NCBI GenBank assembly: GCA_934755305.1 | Contig: CAKVLD010000025.1 | Coordinates: 1-40,432, forward strand | Source: an uncultured Clostridium sp. | Lineage (GTDB): Bacteria > Bacillota > Clostridia > Clostridiales > Clostridiaceae | Reading direction: 5' to 3' | Length of the DNA stretch: 40,432 nucleotides | In this document: in pieces, positions 8,187 through 16,572 of the stretch | Numbering within the stretch: the stretch's first letter is position 1 | How the letters are laid out: every line of letters starts with the position of its first letter | Position numbers and translations under genes: made by a program | The notes under the pieces: generated by a model | Told to the model about the DNA's origin: nothing | The model's database searches: none | The model's input: the letters and a program-made list of their open reading frames with translations, nothing else

Positions 8187-9098
8187 TTACATATATTTTT
8201 CTTTTTCTGAAAAACTTTTGTCTTTACTTAATTGCGTTTTTAATTCTTCTAAAGAATTAAACTTTTTGTTATCTCTAATCTTTTTTAGGAAAAATACTTT
8301 AATTGTATCACCATATATATCTTTATTAAATTCTAAAATAAAAGTTTCTACAGTTATATTCTTCCCATTTACTGTAGGATTATTCCCAACAGAAGTAATT
8401 CCTTTAAAAATTTTATCATTCCACATTATGTTAGTATAATAAACCCCTTCTTTTGGAAGCAATGCAAACTTTGAATATTCCAAATTTGCTGTTGGGAAAC
8501 CTATTGTTCTTCCTATCTGTTTACCAGACACTACTTTTCCTTCTAAAAAATAAGGTCTTGTTAACATTTTATTAGAATCTTCTATATTACCTTCAAGTAA
8601 TTCTTTTCTTATTCTAGTACTACTTATTACCTTATCCTTTAATTTACATGGTTCCATTATAAAAACTTCAAAATTATATTTACTTGATAATTCCTTTAAC
8701 AAATTAGTATCACCCATATTCTTGTATCCAAATCTATAATTAAATCCTACCACTATTCCTTTAATCTTAAATTTTTCTACTATATATGCTATAAAATCTT
8801 CAGGTGATTTCTTCATAAATTCTTCTGTGAATTTTTCCAAATATACTATATCTACATTTCTATTCTTTAATAGTTCTTCTTTATTATTATTATCTAACAA
8901 TAAATTAATCTTTGCATTAGAATCTATTAAAGTTTTAGGATGATTTTCAAAAGTATATATTATACTTTTGCCTTTATTCTCTTTAGCTAAATCAATAACT
9001 TTATCAATTAGAGTAAGATGTCCCTTATGTAATCCATCAAAATTTCCTAAAGCAATATAATTAACATGATTCTTTGCTTTGTTATTATATACTAACAT
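8187..9098 (-). CDS. ribF: Bifunctional riboflavin kinase / FAD synthetase
   Basis: Converts riboflavin to FMN and then FAD. It has 303 aa. The N-terminal nucleotidyltransferase domain has GNFDGLHKGH (residues 18-27) with the HxGH motif, and SSTRIRKELLEGN near 155-167 is the ISSTxIR motif. The C-terminal flavokinase domain has GRTIGFPTANLE near 196 and PKEGVYYTNI. Both domains are complete. It is the last gene of the rimP-nusA operon; truB lies 17 nt upstream, the usual truB-ribF pairing. No riboswitch is visible, as expected for an operon-internal gene. Confidence 0.97.
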   Translation of the reverse strand: MLVYNNKAKNHVNYIALGNFDGLHKGHLTLIDKVIDLAKENKGKSIIYTFENHPKTLIDSNAKINLLLDNNNKEELLKNRNVDIVYLEKFTEEFMKKSPEDFIAYIVEKFKIKGIVVGFNYRFGYKNMGDTNLLKELSSKYNFEVFIMEPCKLKDKVISSTRIRKELLEGNIEDSNKMLTRPYFLEGKVVSGKQIGRTIGFPTANLEYSKFALLPKEGVYYTNIMWNDKIFKGITSVGNNPTVNGKNITVETFILEFNKDIYGDTIKVFFLKKIRDNKKFNSLEELKTQLSKDKSFSEKEKYM

Positions 9099-9115
9099 TT
9101 TAATTAACCCCTGAC

Positions 9116-9991
9116 TTAAATTAAAAGCTTTTCTATTTTGAAGGAAGATTTATCTTGTCTTCCAAGTCCTATAAATCTTCCTTCTTCATCATATACTCTA
9201 TAAAGTCTGTCTAATTCAGGTTTAGACTTTAATGCTCTTTTATCGCATACTTTTACTCCATTAATAAATAGTTTTGAATAACCTTTATTAACATCGATTC
9301 TTGGATACATTTTCAAAGCTTCTTCTATGGATATTATATAGTCATTAATATTTTCTTCATTTAAATCTTCTATATTAATGCTATCTTCTTCTGAAAAAGT
9401 AGATGTTTTTGTTCTTCTAAGTTCTACCATAGTAGCACCAACATTTAATTTTTCTCCAATATCATAGCAAAGACTTCTTATATAAGTACCTTTAGAACAA
9501 GTAACCTCCATAGAAACATATGGCATAGAAATATCTATATTTTTAATATCATATATTGTGATTAATCTACCTTCTCTTTCAATTTCTATTCCTTGTCTTG
9601 CCAAATCGTAAAGTCTTACCCCATCTTTCTTTAAGGCAGAAAACATAGGTGGAACTTGACTATACTCTCCTACAAAACTATTAATTGTTTTTAAGGTTTC
9701 CTCTTCAGTTATATTTGATATATCTTTTTCTTCTATTATTTCACCTTCTAAATCATAAGTATTAGTTTTAATACCTAATTTAAAAGTAACAAAATAAGTT
9801 TTTTCAGCCTTCATTATATAGTCAATTATCTTTGTACCTTTACCTAAACAAACAGGTAGTACTCCTGTAGCTTCTGGATCAAGTGTTCCTGTATGACCAA
9901 CTTTCTTTTCCCTAGCTACTTTTCTAACTTTTCTTACAACATCAAAAGATGACATACCTTTATTTTTAAATATATTAATTACGCCATTCAT
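9116..9991 (-). CDS. truB: tRNA pseudouridine(55) synthase
   Basis: Makes pseudouridine 55 in the T-arm of tRNAs. It has 291 aa. The catalytic motif GHTGTLDPEATG spans residues 32-43, with Asp38 as nucleophile. The KxxY-type segment KAEKTYFVTFKLG and the CSKGTYIRSL motif also match. A C-terminal PUA-like segment closes the protein. Its ATG overlaps the nrnA stop by 4 nt (ATGA), indicating translational coupling. Confidence 0.97.
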   Translation of the reverse strand: MNGVINIFKNKGMSSFDVVRKVRKVAREKKVGHTGTLDPEATGVLPVCLGKGTKIIDYIMKAEKTYFVTFKLGIKTNTYDLEGEIIEEKDISNITEEETLKTINSFVGEYSQVPPMFSALKKDGVRLYDLARQGIEIEREGRLITIYDIKNIDISMPYVSMEVTCSKGTYIRSLCYDIGEKLNVGATMVELRRTKTSTFSEEDSINIEDLNEENINDYIISIEEALKMYPRIDVNKGYSKLFINGVKVCDKRALKSKPELDRLYRVYDEEGRFIGLGRQDKSSFKIEKLLI

Positions 9992-10965
9992 AATAATATC
10001 TCTTTTTCTATTTCTTTAAGTATTTTGTTTTTTGCTTCTTCTAATGATACATTCATAATTTTTAGCCCAGACGCCTTTACATGGCCACCACCACCAAAAA
10101 CTCCTGCTATCTTACTAACATCAATATCATTTTTAGATCTTAAACTTCCTTTTACCCCATCTTCTACTTCTTTAATAATAACAGCAACTTCTACCCCTGC
10201 TATACTTAAAATCATATTAATAATATCAGAAGTATCAACGCTTTCCATACCAAAAGATTCTAACATTTTTAGTGGTACTTCAATAAATGATACTTTATTA
10301 TTAATATATAATTGTAAGTTATTTAAGGCAGCTCCTGTAAACTTAACTTTATCATATGGCTTATTACCAAATAATTCGTTATATACATAGCTATTATTAA
10401 CTCCACATTCAATTAGTGCTCCAGCAATATTATGAGTACGCTTTCTAACATTTGAATGTCTAAAAGAACCTGTATCAGTAACTAACGATGTATAAAGACA
10501 AGTTCCTATAGTCTTATATATATTTTCAGAAGAATTAAAAGCAAAATTCAATTCCTTTAGTAATAAATAAACTATTTCTGCTGTTGCTGAGGCTTTTGAA
10601 TCAACATAATTATACTTTCCATAATTATCATTAGATACATGATGGTCTATATTTAATATAGTACCTTCATATTCTTCAAGATCTGCACAAATTCTATCTT
10701 CATTTCCACAATCTAAAACTATAACTAGATCAGTTTCATTTATAGGTTTTGTAGTTTCCCCATCTATTTCATCCCCTAGAGGAAGGAAAGAGAGGTTATT
10801 TGGAATAACTTCTCTTGATATTACATAAACATCTTTTCCTATTTCTCTAAGTCCATTTAAAAGTCCAAGTGTACTTCCTATGGCATCACCATCTGGTGAA
10901 GTATGAAAGGTTAACCCTATTTTATTTGACTCTAAGATAATTTTTGATATCTCTTTAAGAGTCAT
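9988..10965 (-). CDS. nrnA: DHH-family oligoribonuclease / pAp phosphatase NrnA
   Basis: Degrades short RNA oligonucleotides and dephosphorylates pAp in Firmicutes. It has 325 aa. DHH-phosphoesterase motifs: HTSPDGDAIGS (His21, Asp25, Asp27), VLDCGNED (Asp85) and IDHH (Asp107-His109). The DHHA1 domain ends with FGGGGHVKASGL, the substrate-binding glycine motif. Its start overlaps the rbfA stop by 1 nt (TAATG) and its stop overlaps truB by 4 nt, so it is embedded in the operon. Confidence 0.94.
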   Translation of the reverse strand: MTLKEISKIILESNKIGLTFHTSPDGDAIGSTLGLLNGLREIGKDVYVISREVIPNNLSFLPLGDEIDGETTKPINETDLVIVLDCGNEDRICADLEEYEGTILNIDHHVSNDNYGKYNYVDSKASATAEIVYLLLKELNFAFNSSENIYKTIGTCLYTSLVTDTGSFRHSNVRKRTHNIAGALIECGVNNSYVYNELFGNKPYDKVKFTGAALNNLQLYINNKVSFIEVPLKMLESFGMESVDTSDIINMILSIAGVEVAVIIKEVEDGVKGSLRSKNDIDVSKIAGVFGGGGHVKASGLKIMNVSLEEAKNKILKEIEKEILL

Positions 10966-11318
10966 TACTTTCTTACCTTTGCTTGTTCTATCAAACTATC
11001 AATCTTCATTCCATAATCAATAGAATCATCTAATTCAAATAAAATTTGTGGACTATGTCTTAAATTAATTCTTTGTGCTATTTCACGTCTAACAAATCCT
11101 GCAGCACTCTTTAATACTTCAAGGTTAGTATTCTTTTCTTCCTCACTCTTAGCAAAAATACTTACATATACCTTTGCGTATCTTAAATCTTTTGTTACTT
11201 TAACTGCTGTTACAGAAATCATAGCTGTTAATCTAACATCTTTTATATCATTACGAATTAAGTTACTTATTTCTCTTTTAACTTCTTCGTTTATTCTTCC
11301 ACCTCTATAACTAGGCAT
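10965..11318 (-). CDS. rbfA: 30S ribosome-binding factor RbfA
   Basis: Late 30S maturation factor with a single KH-like domain. It has 117 aa, the usual size. The family start MPSYRGGRINEEVKREIS and the RLTAMISVTAVKVTKDLRYAKVYVS stretch are clear, followed by RREIAQRINLRHSPQILFELDDSIDYG. It lies 14 nt after infB, the standard infB-rbfA-nrnA-truB-ribF order. Confidence 0.97.
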   Translation of the reverse strand: MPSYRGGRINEEVKREISNLIRNDIKDVRLTAMISVTAVKVTKDLRYAKVYVSIFAKSEEEKNTNLEVLKSAAGFVRREIAQRINLRHSPQILFELDDSIDYGMKIDSLIEQAKVRK

Positions 11319-11332
11319 TTATATCACCTCTT

Positions 11333-13405
11333 TTAAAGCTCTTTTCTCTTAATTGCTTCCATCTCAAAGGATTCTATTATATCTCCTTGTTTTAAGTCAT
11401 TAAACTTTTCAATACTTAAACCACATTCATATCCTGCAGCTGCTTCTTTAACATCATCTTTAAATCTCTTTAATGATGCTAACTTTCCTTCAAGGATTAC
11501 TATACCATCTCTTATTATTCTTACATCGCAGTTTCTCTTAACTTTACCATCAAGAACATAACATCCTGCAATTGTACCAACATTAGAAATCTTATAAGTT
11601 TCTCTAACTTCTGCTTTACCAAGAATAACTTCTTTGTATTCTGGTTCTAGCATACCTATCATAGCTGATTTAACATCATCTATAGCATCGTAGATAACTC
11701 TGTAAGTCTTAATATCTACTCCATCTCTTTCAGCTGCTACTGTAGCATTTGAATCAGGTCTTACATTAAATCCTATAATAATTGCGTTTGAAGCTGTAGC
11801 AAGAGTTGTATCTGTTTCAGTAATAGCACCAACACCACCATGAATTACTCTAACCTTAACATCATCAGTAGATAATTTTTCTAATGATTGTCTTATAGCT
11901 TCTACTGATCCTTGAACGTCAGCCTTAACTATAACATCAAGTTCCTTAACTGTTCCTTCTTTGATTTGGTTATATAAATCTTCAAGAGATACTCTGTTAT
12001 GGAAGTTTTCTTGCTTAATCTTATCTTTTCTAGCTTCTGCCATTGATCTAGCTGTCTTTTCATCCTTAACTTCGTTAAATCTGTCTCCAGCTGCTGGTAC
12101 TTCTGATAATCCTAGAATTTCTACTGGAATTGAAGGACCTGCTGACTTAATCTTTTTACCTTCATCATCGAACATTGCTCTAATTCTTCCGTAAGTTGTA
12201 CCTACTAATATTGAATCTCCAACACTTAAAGTACCACTTTGAACTAGTAATGATGCAACAGCACCTCTACCCTTATCAAGCTTAGCTTCTATAACTGTTC
12301 CTTTTGCTTTTCTGTTAGGATTAGCTTTTAATTCTAGCATTTCAGCTGTTAAAAGAACCATTTCTAATAATTGCCCTATATTTTCACCCTTCTTCGCTGA
12401 AACTGGCACACATATAGTATCTCCACCCCAGTCTTCAGATACTAAACCATATTCAGTTAATTCTTGCTTAACTCTATCTATGTTAGCATTAGGTCTATCT
12501 ATCTTATTTATAGCAACTACCATTGGTACATTAGCTGCTTTACAGTGACTAATAGCTTCTTTAGTTTGTGGCATTATTCCGTCATCAGCCGCAACAACTA
12601 GTATAACTACATCTGTAATTTGTGCTCCTCTTGCTCTCATAGCTGTGAAAGCTTCGTGTCCTGGTGTATCTAAGAAAGTAATCTTTTCACCATTAACTTC
12701 TACAGTGTAAGCACCTATATGTTGAGTGATTCCACCTGCTTCTGAATCTGTAACCTTAGCTTTTCTTATGGCATCAAGTAAAGATGTCTTACCATGGTCA
12801 ACGTGACCCATAACTGTTATGATTGGTGGTCTCTTTTCTAAGTTTTCTTCTGCTTCTTCTTCAATATTTAAAGATTCTAATTCAGAAGTTTCTTCTTTCT
12901 TTTCACAAAGTATTTCATACTTATCACAAATCTTTGCAGCTGTATCATAATCTATTTCTTGGTTAACTGCTGCCATAACCCCTAAGAACATAAGGTTTTT
13001 AATAACATCTGAATATGGCTTCTTAAGCATATCAGCAAGTTCTTTAACTGTTATAGTTTCACCAATTTCTAAGATAGTGTTTTCTGCAAATTCTTGTTCA
13101 GCTTTAGCTTTTTCTTCTGCTATTTGCTTCTTAGTCTTTTTTCTTTTCTTATTTCCTTTATTAACTTCTTCAGCTAATATGTCTTCATATTCATCAACTA
13201 AGCTTTTCTTTCCATCTTTTTCAGCAGAAACTTCACTTGCACTTCCATCTCCAAGTAATTCTCTTATTAATTCTGCGTCTTCATCTTCGATTACGCTCAT
13301 ATGATTTTTAACTTCCACGTTAAATTCATCCATTAGTATTTCTATTAATTCTTTTGAACTTATGTTTAATTCTTTTGCTAATTCGTATACTCTAATTTTT
13401 GACAT
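11333..13405 (-). CDS. infB: Translation initiation factor IF-2
   Basis: GTPase that places initiator tRNA on the 30S subunit. It has 690 aa. An IF2N domain is at the N-terminus, then a Lys/Glu-rich linker (about 60-110), a second IF2N-like domain (about 112-165), and the GTPase domain with GHVDHGKT at 200-207, DTPGHEAF as G3 and NKID as G4. Domains II, III and IV fill the C-terminal half. The linker is short relative to proteobacterial IF-2 but ordinary for clostridia. Confidence 0.98.
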   Translation of the reverse strand: MSKIRVYELAKELNISSKELIEILMDEFNVEVKNHMSVIEDEDAELIRELLGDGSASEVSAEKDGKKSLVDEYEDILAEEVNKGNKKRKKTKKQIAEEKAKAEQEFAENTILEIGETITVKELADMLKKPYSDVIKNLMFLGVMAAVNQEIDYDTAAKICDKYEILCEKKEETSELESLNIEEEAEENLEKRPPIITVMGHVDHGKTSLLDAIRKAKVTDSEAGGITQHIGAYTVEVNGEKITFLDTPGHEAFTAMRARGAQITDVVILVVAADDGIMPQTKEAISHCKAANVPMVVAINKIDRPNANIDRVKQELTEYGLVSEDWGGDTICVPVSAKKGENIGQLLEMVLLTAEMLELKANPNRKAKGTVIEAKLDKGRGAVASLLVQSGTLSVGDSILVGTTYGRIRAMFDDEGKKIKSAGPSIPVEILGLSEVPAAGDRFNEVKDEKTARSMAEARKDKIKQENFHNRVSLEDLYNQIKEGTVKELDVIVKADVQGSVEAIRQSLEKLSTDDVKVRVIHGGVGAITETDTTLATASNAIIIGFNVRPDSNATVAAERDGVDIKTYRVIYDAIDDVKSAMIGMLEPEYKEVILGKAEVRETYKISNVGTIAGCYVLDGKVKRNCDVRIIRDGIVILEGKLASLKRFKDDVKEAAAGYECGLSIEKFNDLKQGDIIESFEMEAIKRKEL

Positions 13406-13420
13406 AAAGTCACCCCCGTA

Positions 13421-13735
13421 TTAATTCATAGATTTTTCCTCCTCATAAAGAGTTAATAGCTTACTTGCCATATTTTTATCGGTTAAAGCTAATATTTTAA
13501 TTTCTGGTCTTCCTATAGCTTCTCCCAATTCCTCTTTTAAGAAATCTTCTATATATGGTATATTATTTATTTCACAATAATTTTTAAACTTTCTTTTTGA
13601 AGAATCTGATGCATCTTTTGAAATAATAACCAAGAAAAATCTCTTTCTTCTTTTTTCTTCATTACACTTACTATATCCTTCAATTACATTTCTTGACCTT
13701 TTTGCTAAACCTAGAAAATTAAAAAACTTATTCAT
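13421..13735 (-). CDS. ylxQ: L7Ae-family ribosome-associated protein YlxQ
   Basis: Small L7Ae/L30e-fold RNA-binding protein, 104 aa, found between rnpM and infB in Firmicutes. The start FFNFLGLAKRSRNVIEGY fits the family's 'GLA.RAgkl..G' opening, followed by a basic segment and the GRPEIKILALTDKNMASKLL helix/strand typical of L7Ae. The first 8 nt overlap the end of rnpM, so translation is likely coupled. RNA target unknown; probably kink-turn RNA by family. Confidence 0.9.
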   Translation of the reverse strand: MNKFFNFLGLAKRSRNVIEGYSKCNEEKRRKRFFLVIISKDASDSSKRKFKNYCEINNIPYIEDFLKEELGEAIGRPEIKILALTDKNMASKLLTLYEEEKSMN

Positions 13736-13994
13736 TTCCTATTTCTTCCCTTAGTCTATTATATATTTCATCATCTATTGTTACGTCAAGATTTCTGCTA
13801 AGTCTTTTTGCTTTAACAGCTTTTTCTAAACACTCAAGACTTTTGCAAATATATGCACCTCTTCCTGATTTTTTACCAGTTAAGTCTACACATACTTCAC
13901 CTTCTGGCGTCTTAACAACTCTAATGAGTTCTTTTTTAGGTTTCATTTCCATACAACCTGTGCACATTCTTAATGGAATCTTTCTAACTTTCAT
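13728..13994 (-). CDS. rnpM: YlxR/RnpM (DUF448), RNase P modulator
   Basis: Short nucleic-acid-binding protein (88 aa from the chosen start) of the YlxR family. The B. subtilis member has been shown to modulate RNase P. The MCTGCMEMKPKKELIRVV opening has Cys11 and Cys14, and GKKSGRGAYIC follows with two more cysteines (ICKSLEC). A GTG 9 nt upstream could extend it by 3 codons, but that GTG is part of the GGGGTG ribosome-binding site, so the ATG at 13994 is chosen. It is nested in nusA-rnpM-ylxQ-infB. Confidence 0.93.
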   Translation of the reverse strand: MKVRKIPLRMCTGCMEMKPKKELIRVVKTPEGEVCVDLTGKKSGRGAYICKSLECLEKAVKAKRLSRNLDVTIDDEIYNRLREEIGNE

Positions 13995-14007
13995 TAAAAA
14001 CACCCCG

Positions 14008-15114
14008 CTATTCTGTAACTGTATCTATAGCTTCTTCTGTAGTTTCTTCTACATTTTCATTAGCTTGCATTTCTGCTTGGCTCTTACTCTTTATGTCTAT
14101 TTTCCAGTTAGTTAGCTTAGCTGCAAGTCTAACGTTTTGACCTTCTTTACCTATAGCTAAAGATAATTGATTATCATCTACTACTACTTTAGCAGTTTTA
14201 TCTTCTTCGTTAACCTTAACTTCTAAAACCTTTGCTGGGCTTAAAGAGTTAGCTATAAATTCTTCTGGTTGTTTGCTCCATTTAATTATATCTATCTTTT
14301 CGTTCTTAAGTTCATTTACTATCTTTTGAACTCTTACTCCTTTAGGACCTACACAAGCTCCCATTGAATCTACTGCTTCATCATTTGAATAAACAGCTAT
14401 CTTACTTCTTGAACCAGCTTCTCTTGAAATGCTCTTTATTTCAACTACACCGTTATATATTTCAGGTACTTCTAGTTCAAATAATCTCTTAACTAAACCT
14501 GGATGTGTTCTTGATACATGAATTAATGCACCCTTAGAACCATTTTTAACTTCTACTATATATAATTTTAATTTTTCATTAAAGTTATATGGTTCATTTG
14601 GCATTTGTTCATTTGGTCCTATTACGCCTTCAAGTTTACCTAAGTTTACAAAAATATTTCCTTTATCTTTTCTAAGAACTGTTCCCGTAATAATATCATA
14701 TTCCATTTCTTTGTATTCGTTGTATACGATATTTCTTTCTGCTTCTTTCATTCTTTGAGTAACTACTTGTTTTGCAAGTTGAGCAGCAACTCTACCAAAG
14801 TTTCTTGGTGTTACTTCTAATTCAACTATATCATCTACCTCATATCTTGGACTAATTTCTTTAGCCTCTTCTAATGATATTTCTGTTACATCATCATAAA
14901 CTTCATCACAAACTACTTTTTGTGCATATACATTTATTTCACCTGATTCTCTATTTATACTAACTCTAACATTTTGAGCAGATGTATTTGGATTTGCATA
15001 ATTTTTCTTGTATGCAGCTACCATAGCATCTTCTATAGTAGTAAAGATTAAATCTTCACTTATCCCCTTTTCCTTTACTATTTCTCTTAGAGCACCTATA
15101 AACTCTTCGTTCAT
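14008..15114 (-). CDS. nusA: Transcription termination/antitermination factor NusA
   Basis: RNA polymerase-binding elongation factor controlling pausing, termination and rRNA antitermination. It has 368 aa, the usual Firmicutes length without the acidic repeats of E. coli. The N-terminal polymerase-binding domain (about 1-125) is followed by S1 (about 135-200, GTVLRKDKGNIFVNLGKLEGV) and two KH domains, including SMGACVGPKGVRVQKIVNEL and LAIGKEGQNVRLAAKLT. It may control its own operon through the upstream hairpin at 15671-15698. Confidence 0.98.
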   Translation of the reverse strand: MNEEFIGALREIVKEKGISEDLIFTTIEDAMVAAYKKNYANPNTSAQNVRVSINRESGEINVYAQKVVCDEVYDDVTEISLEEAKEISPRYEVDDIVELEVTPRNFGRVAAQLAKQVVTQRMKEAERNIVYNEYKEMEYDIITGTVLRKDKGNIFVNLGKLEGVIGPNEQMPNEPYNFNEKLKLYIVEVKNGSKGALIHVSRTHPGLVKRLFELEVPEIYNGVVEIKSISREAGSRSKIAVYSNDEAVDSMGACVGPKGVRVQKIVNELKNEKIDIIKWSKQPEEFIANSLSPAKVLEVKVNEEDKTAKVVVDDNQLSLAIGKEGQNVRLAAKLTNWKIDIKSKSQAEMQANENVEETTEEAIDTVTE

Positions 15115-15131
15115 TTTCCATATCCTCCTTG

Positions 15132-15590
15132 TTATATTTCCCCATCTAGATTTGCATTCTTTATTTTTGTTTTTGGTATAACTAATTCTGTTTCACCTTC
15201 TACAACTATATCTTCTTGATTTACAGCCTTTAATATACCTTTAATATTTTTCATACCACTTAGTGATCCATTAAACTTAATGAATACTTCTCTGCCTATA
15301 TATCTTTCAAAATGAGAATCTTTAAATAATCCTCTATTTAATCCTGGTGATGATACTTCTAGATAATATGCATCCTTTATTGGATCTTCTACATCTAGCA
15401 TATCACTTACTCTTCTTGATAATGATTCACAATCATTTAAAGAAATTCCTTCTGGTTTATCTATGTATATTCTTAAATAGAATTCACCATTTTCTTTAAC
15501 GTATTCAACATAATATATTTCATAGCCTAATTCATCAGCTATAGGTTTTACTAAAACCTCTATTTTTTCTATTAAGGCATCCTTATTCAT
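15132..15590 (-). CDS. rimP: Ribosome maturation factor RimP
   Basis: 30S assembly factor, 152 aa, normal length. The N-terminal alpha/beta domain has ELGYEIYYVEYVKENGEFYLRIYIDKPEGI, then SLSRRVSDMLDVEDPIKDAYYLEVSSPGLNRGL, the strongest family signature. The C-terminal SH3-like barrel follows. It is the first gene of the rimP-nusA-infB operon, preceded by a long leader with two hairpins. ATG is behind AAAGGAGGTTG. Confidence 0.97.
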   Translation of the reverse strand: MNKDALIEKIEVLVKPIADELGYEIYYVEYVKENGEFYLRIYIDKPEGISLNDCESLSRRVSDMLDVEDPIKDAYYLEVSSPGLNRGLFKDSHFERYIGREVFIKFNGSLSGMKNIKGILKAVNQEDIVVEGETELVIPKTKIKNANLDGEI

Positions 15591-15670
15591 GATTCAACCT
15601 CCTTTTCAATATTCAATTTTATTCAAGACTATTATTCCCTAAAAAAGCTATATTTATATTTTAAGTAATC

Positions 15671-15698
15671 AAAAACGCAACTAAAGGTTAGTTGCGTT
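15671..15698 (-). promoter_or_regulatory. Terminator-like attenuator hairpin in the rimP-nusA leader
   Basis: AACGCAACTAA (15674-15684) and TTAGTTGCGTT (15688-15698) form an 11-bp perfect stem with a 3-nt loop. On the minus strand the stem runs into TTTTTGATTACTT, a short, G-interrupted U-tract. Lying between promoter and rimP, it is a candidate leader terminator. A NusA-dependent leader terminator giving autoregulation has been described for the B. subtilis nusA operon; equivalence here is inferred. Confidence 0.65.
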
Positions 15699-15707
15699 AC
15701 AAATTTA

Positions 15708-15733
15708 AGGAGCGGGTTTTGTCCCCCACTCCT
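15708..15733 (-). promoter_or_regulatory. GC-rich hairpin upstream of the rimP leader terminator
   Basis: AGGAGCGGG (15708-15716) pairs with CCCACTCCT (15725-15733), nine pairs including one G-U, with an 8-nt loop. It lies 9 nt before the terminator-like hairpin. Its GC content stands out in this AT-rich DNA. It could be a 5'-stabilising or protein-binding element. Confidence 0.55.
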
Positions 15734-15773
15734 AACTCAAACTATTTTATCTAATAATCTCTTTTTCAAGGAT

Positions 15774-15803
15774 AACATACTTTTCAAAATTACACAAGTG
15801 CAA
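15774..15803 (-). promoter_or_regulatory. Probable promoter of the rimP-nusA operon
   Basis: On the minus strand, -35 TTGCAC (15798-15803), 18-nt spacer and -10 TATGTT (15774-15779). The -10 is imperfect, but it is the best-spaced pair upstream of the leader hairpins. Confidence 0.5.
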
Positions 15804-15919
15804 ATTTGCTATATTCCTTTTATGTTCTAATAATTCCTATAATAATTCCTATAATAAATTACTATAAGCTTAACTAATTCACATATAACGAACTTCAAAT
15901 CCCAAACATAACCTGACTT

Positions 15920-16276
15920 TCAAAACAAAAATTTTTTTATAAAACTACCCTCATTATTTTCTTTATTTGGTAATCCATCATCTTTTAAATCTGATTCTCC
16001 ACATCTATATGCACAATATCTATTTAATACAATAATTCCATCATCATATTTTTCTTTTTTATCAAATAACACAACTGCTCCATAATAAACTATCTTTTCA
16101 TTTTTTAAATACACTCTAGCCCATGTTCCTTTTTTTGTATCAATAATATCATTTAATGCATTATTATGTACTGTACGATTTACACCTAAAGTTCTACTTA
16201 TCTTACTAAATAATTTTGAATTAATAAATTTAGCTACTAGAAAACCTCCTATAAAACTTATTATTAACAATATCAT
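15920..16276 (-). CDS. Small membrane-anchored hypothetical protein
   Basis: 118 aa, not recognised with confidence. Residues 1-17 form one hydrophobic helix rich in Ile/Leu/Phe, then a cytoplasmic-looking globular part: a Trp-Ala-Arg-Val-Tyr-Leu-Lys strand, YYGAVVLFDKKEKYDDGIIVLNRY, and a polar Asn/Glu-rich tail. The strand pattern vaguely recalls DUF6338-type small membrane proteins; I give that little weight. There is no Shine-Dalgarno before the ATG, and a TATAAT-like string sits immediately upstream, so the mRNA might be leaderless or the start misplaced. It lies between the lipase cluster and the rimP operon. Composition matches the neighbours. Confidence 0.6.
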   Translation of the reverse strand: MILLIISFIGGFLVAKFINSKLFSKISRTLGVNRTVHNNALNDIIDTKKGTWARVYLKNEKIVYYGAVVLFDKKEKYDDGIIVLNRYCAYRCGESDLKDDGLPNKENNEGSFIKKFLF

Positions 16277-16441
16277 CGATTATATCATATTATTTAATCT
16301 CTAAAGATTATTTCAACTTCAATATAATTAATAGACTATACTATCAATTTTTCACTTTCGAATCTTCTATAACAATAGATTAGTTTCCTAATTATAAGCT
16401 CAGCAAACACCATATTTAAAAGTCACAAAAATATTCTTTTG

Positions 16442-16508
16442 ATGTAAATATTCCTTTTATGCAAATATTCTTCTCATGCAAATATTTTTTAATGCATATA
16501 TTCTTTTA
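16442..16508. repeat. Four tandem copies of a ~17-nt AT-rich unit
   Basis: Consecutive units begin at 16442, 16459, 16476 and 16492 with ATGTAAATATTC, ATGCAAATATTC, ATGCAAATATTT and ATGCATATATTC, spaced 17, 17 and 16 nt. The core ATGCAAATATT is well kept. It lies just past the PI-PLC terminator. Confidence 0.75.
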
Positions 16509-16516
16509 ATTAACAC

Positions 16517-16553
16517 AAAAAATAAAGTCCATTAACCTAAATTAACAGACTTT
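16517..16553 (-). terminator. Terminator of the lipid-hydrolase operon
   Basis: AAAGTCCATTAA (16524-16535) and TTAACAGACTTT (16542-16553) form a 12-bp stem (two G-U pairs on the minus strand) with a 6-nt loop. On the minus strand ATTTTTTG follows. Confidence 0.85.
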
Positions 16554-16572
16554 ACACAACTAAAACCTTCTA

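Larger units (their letters stand above)
15591..15919 (-). other. 329-nt gene-free region: promoter and leader of the rimP-nusA operon
   Basis: The half near rimP is a ~175-nt leader with two stable hairpins (15708-15733 and 15671-15698). The half near the small membrane-protein gene is AT-rich with no terminator I can recognise, and carries a 12-nt direct repeat (TAATAATTCCTA, twice, about 15828-15851) just upstream of the promoter. No coding sequence is apparent. Confidence 0.7.
16277..16572. other. Gene-free gap between the lipid-hydrolase cluster and the small membrane protein
   Basis: 296 nt, very AT-rich, containing the PI-PLC terminator (16517-16553) and a four-copy 17-nt tandem repeat (16442-16508). 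A weak promoter-like pair for the small membrane protein lies near 16282-16312 (TTGAAA, about 18 nt, TAATAT). No coding sequence is seen. Confidence 0.6.

Noticed and set aside
8196..8220. TTTTTCTGAAAAA resembling a CodY box
   Set aside because: It has about four mismatches to the AATTTTCWGAAAATT consensus and lies in the end of ribF, not at a promoter.
10025..10390. 121-codon plus-strand open frame
   Set aside because: It lies entirely antisense to nrnA, which has complete DHH motifs; the translation shows no domain.
15700..15740. T-box or metabolite riboswitch in the rimP leader
   Set aside because: The T-box conserved GGTGG/ACCGCG element is absent and no metabolite gene follows; two plain hairpins explain the structure.
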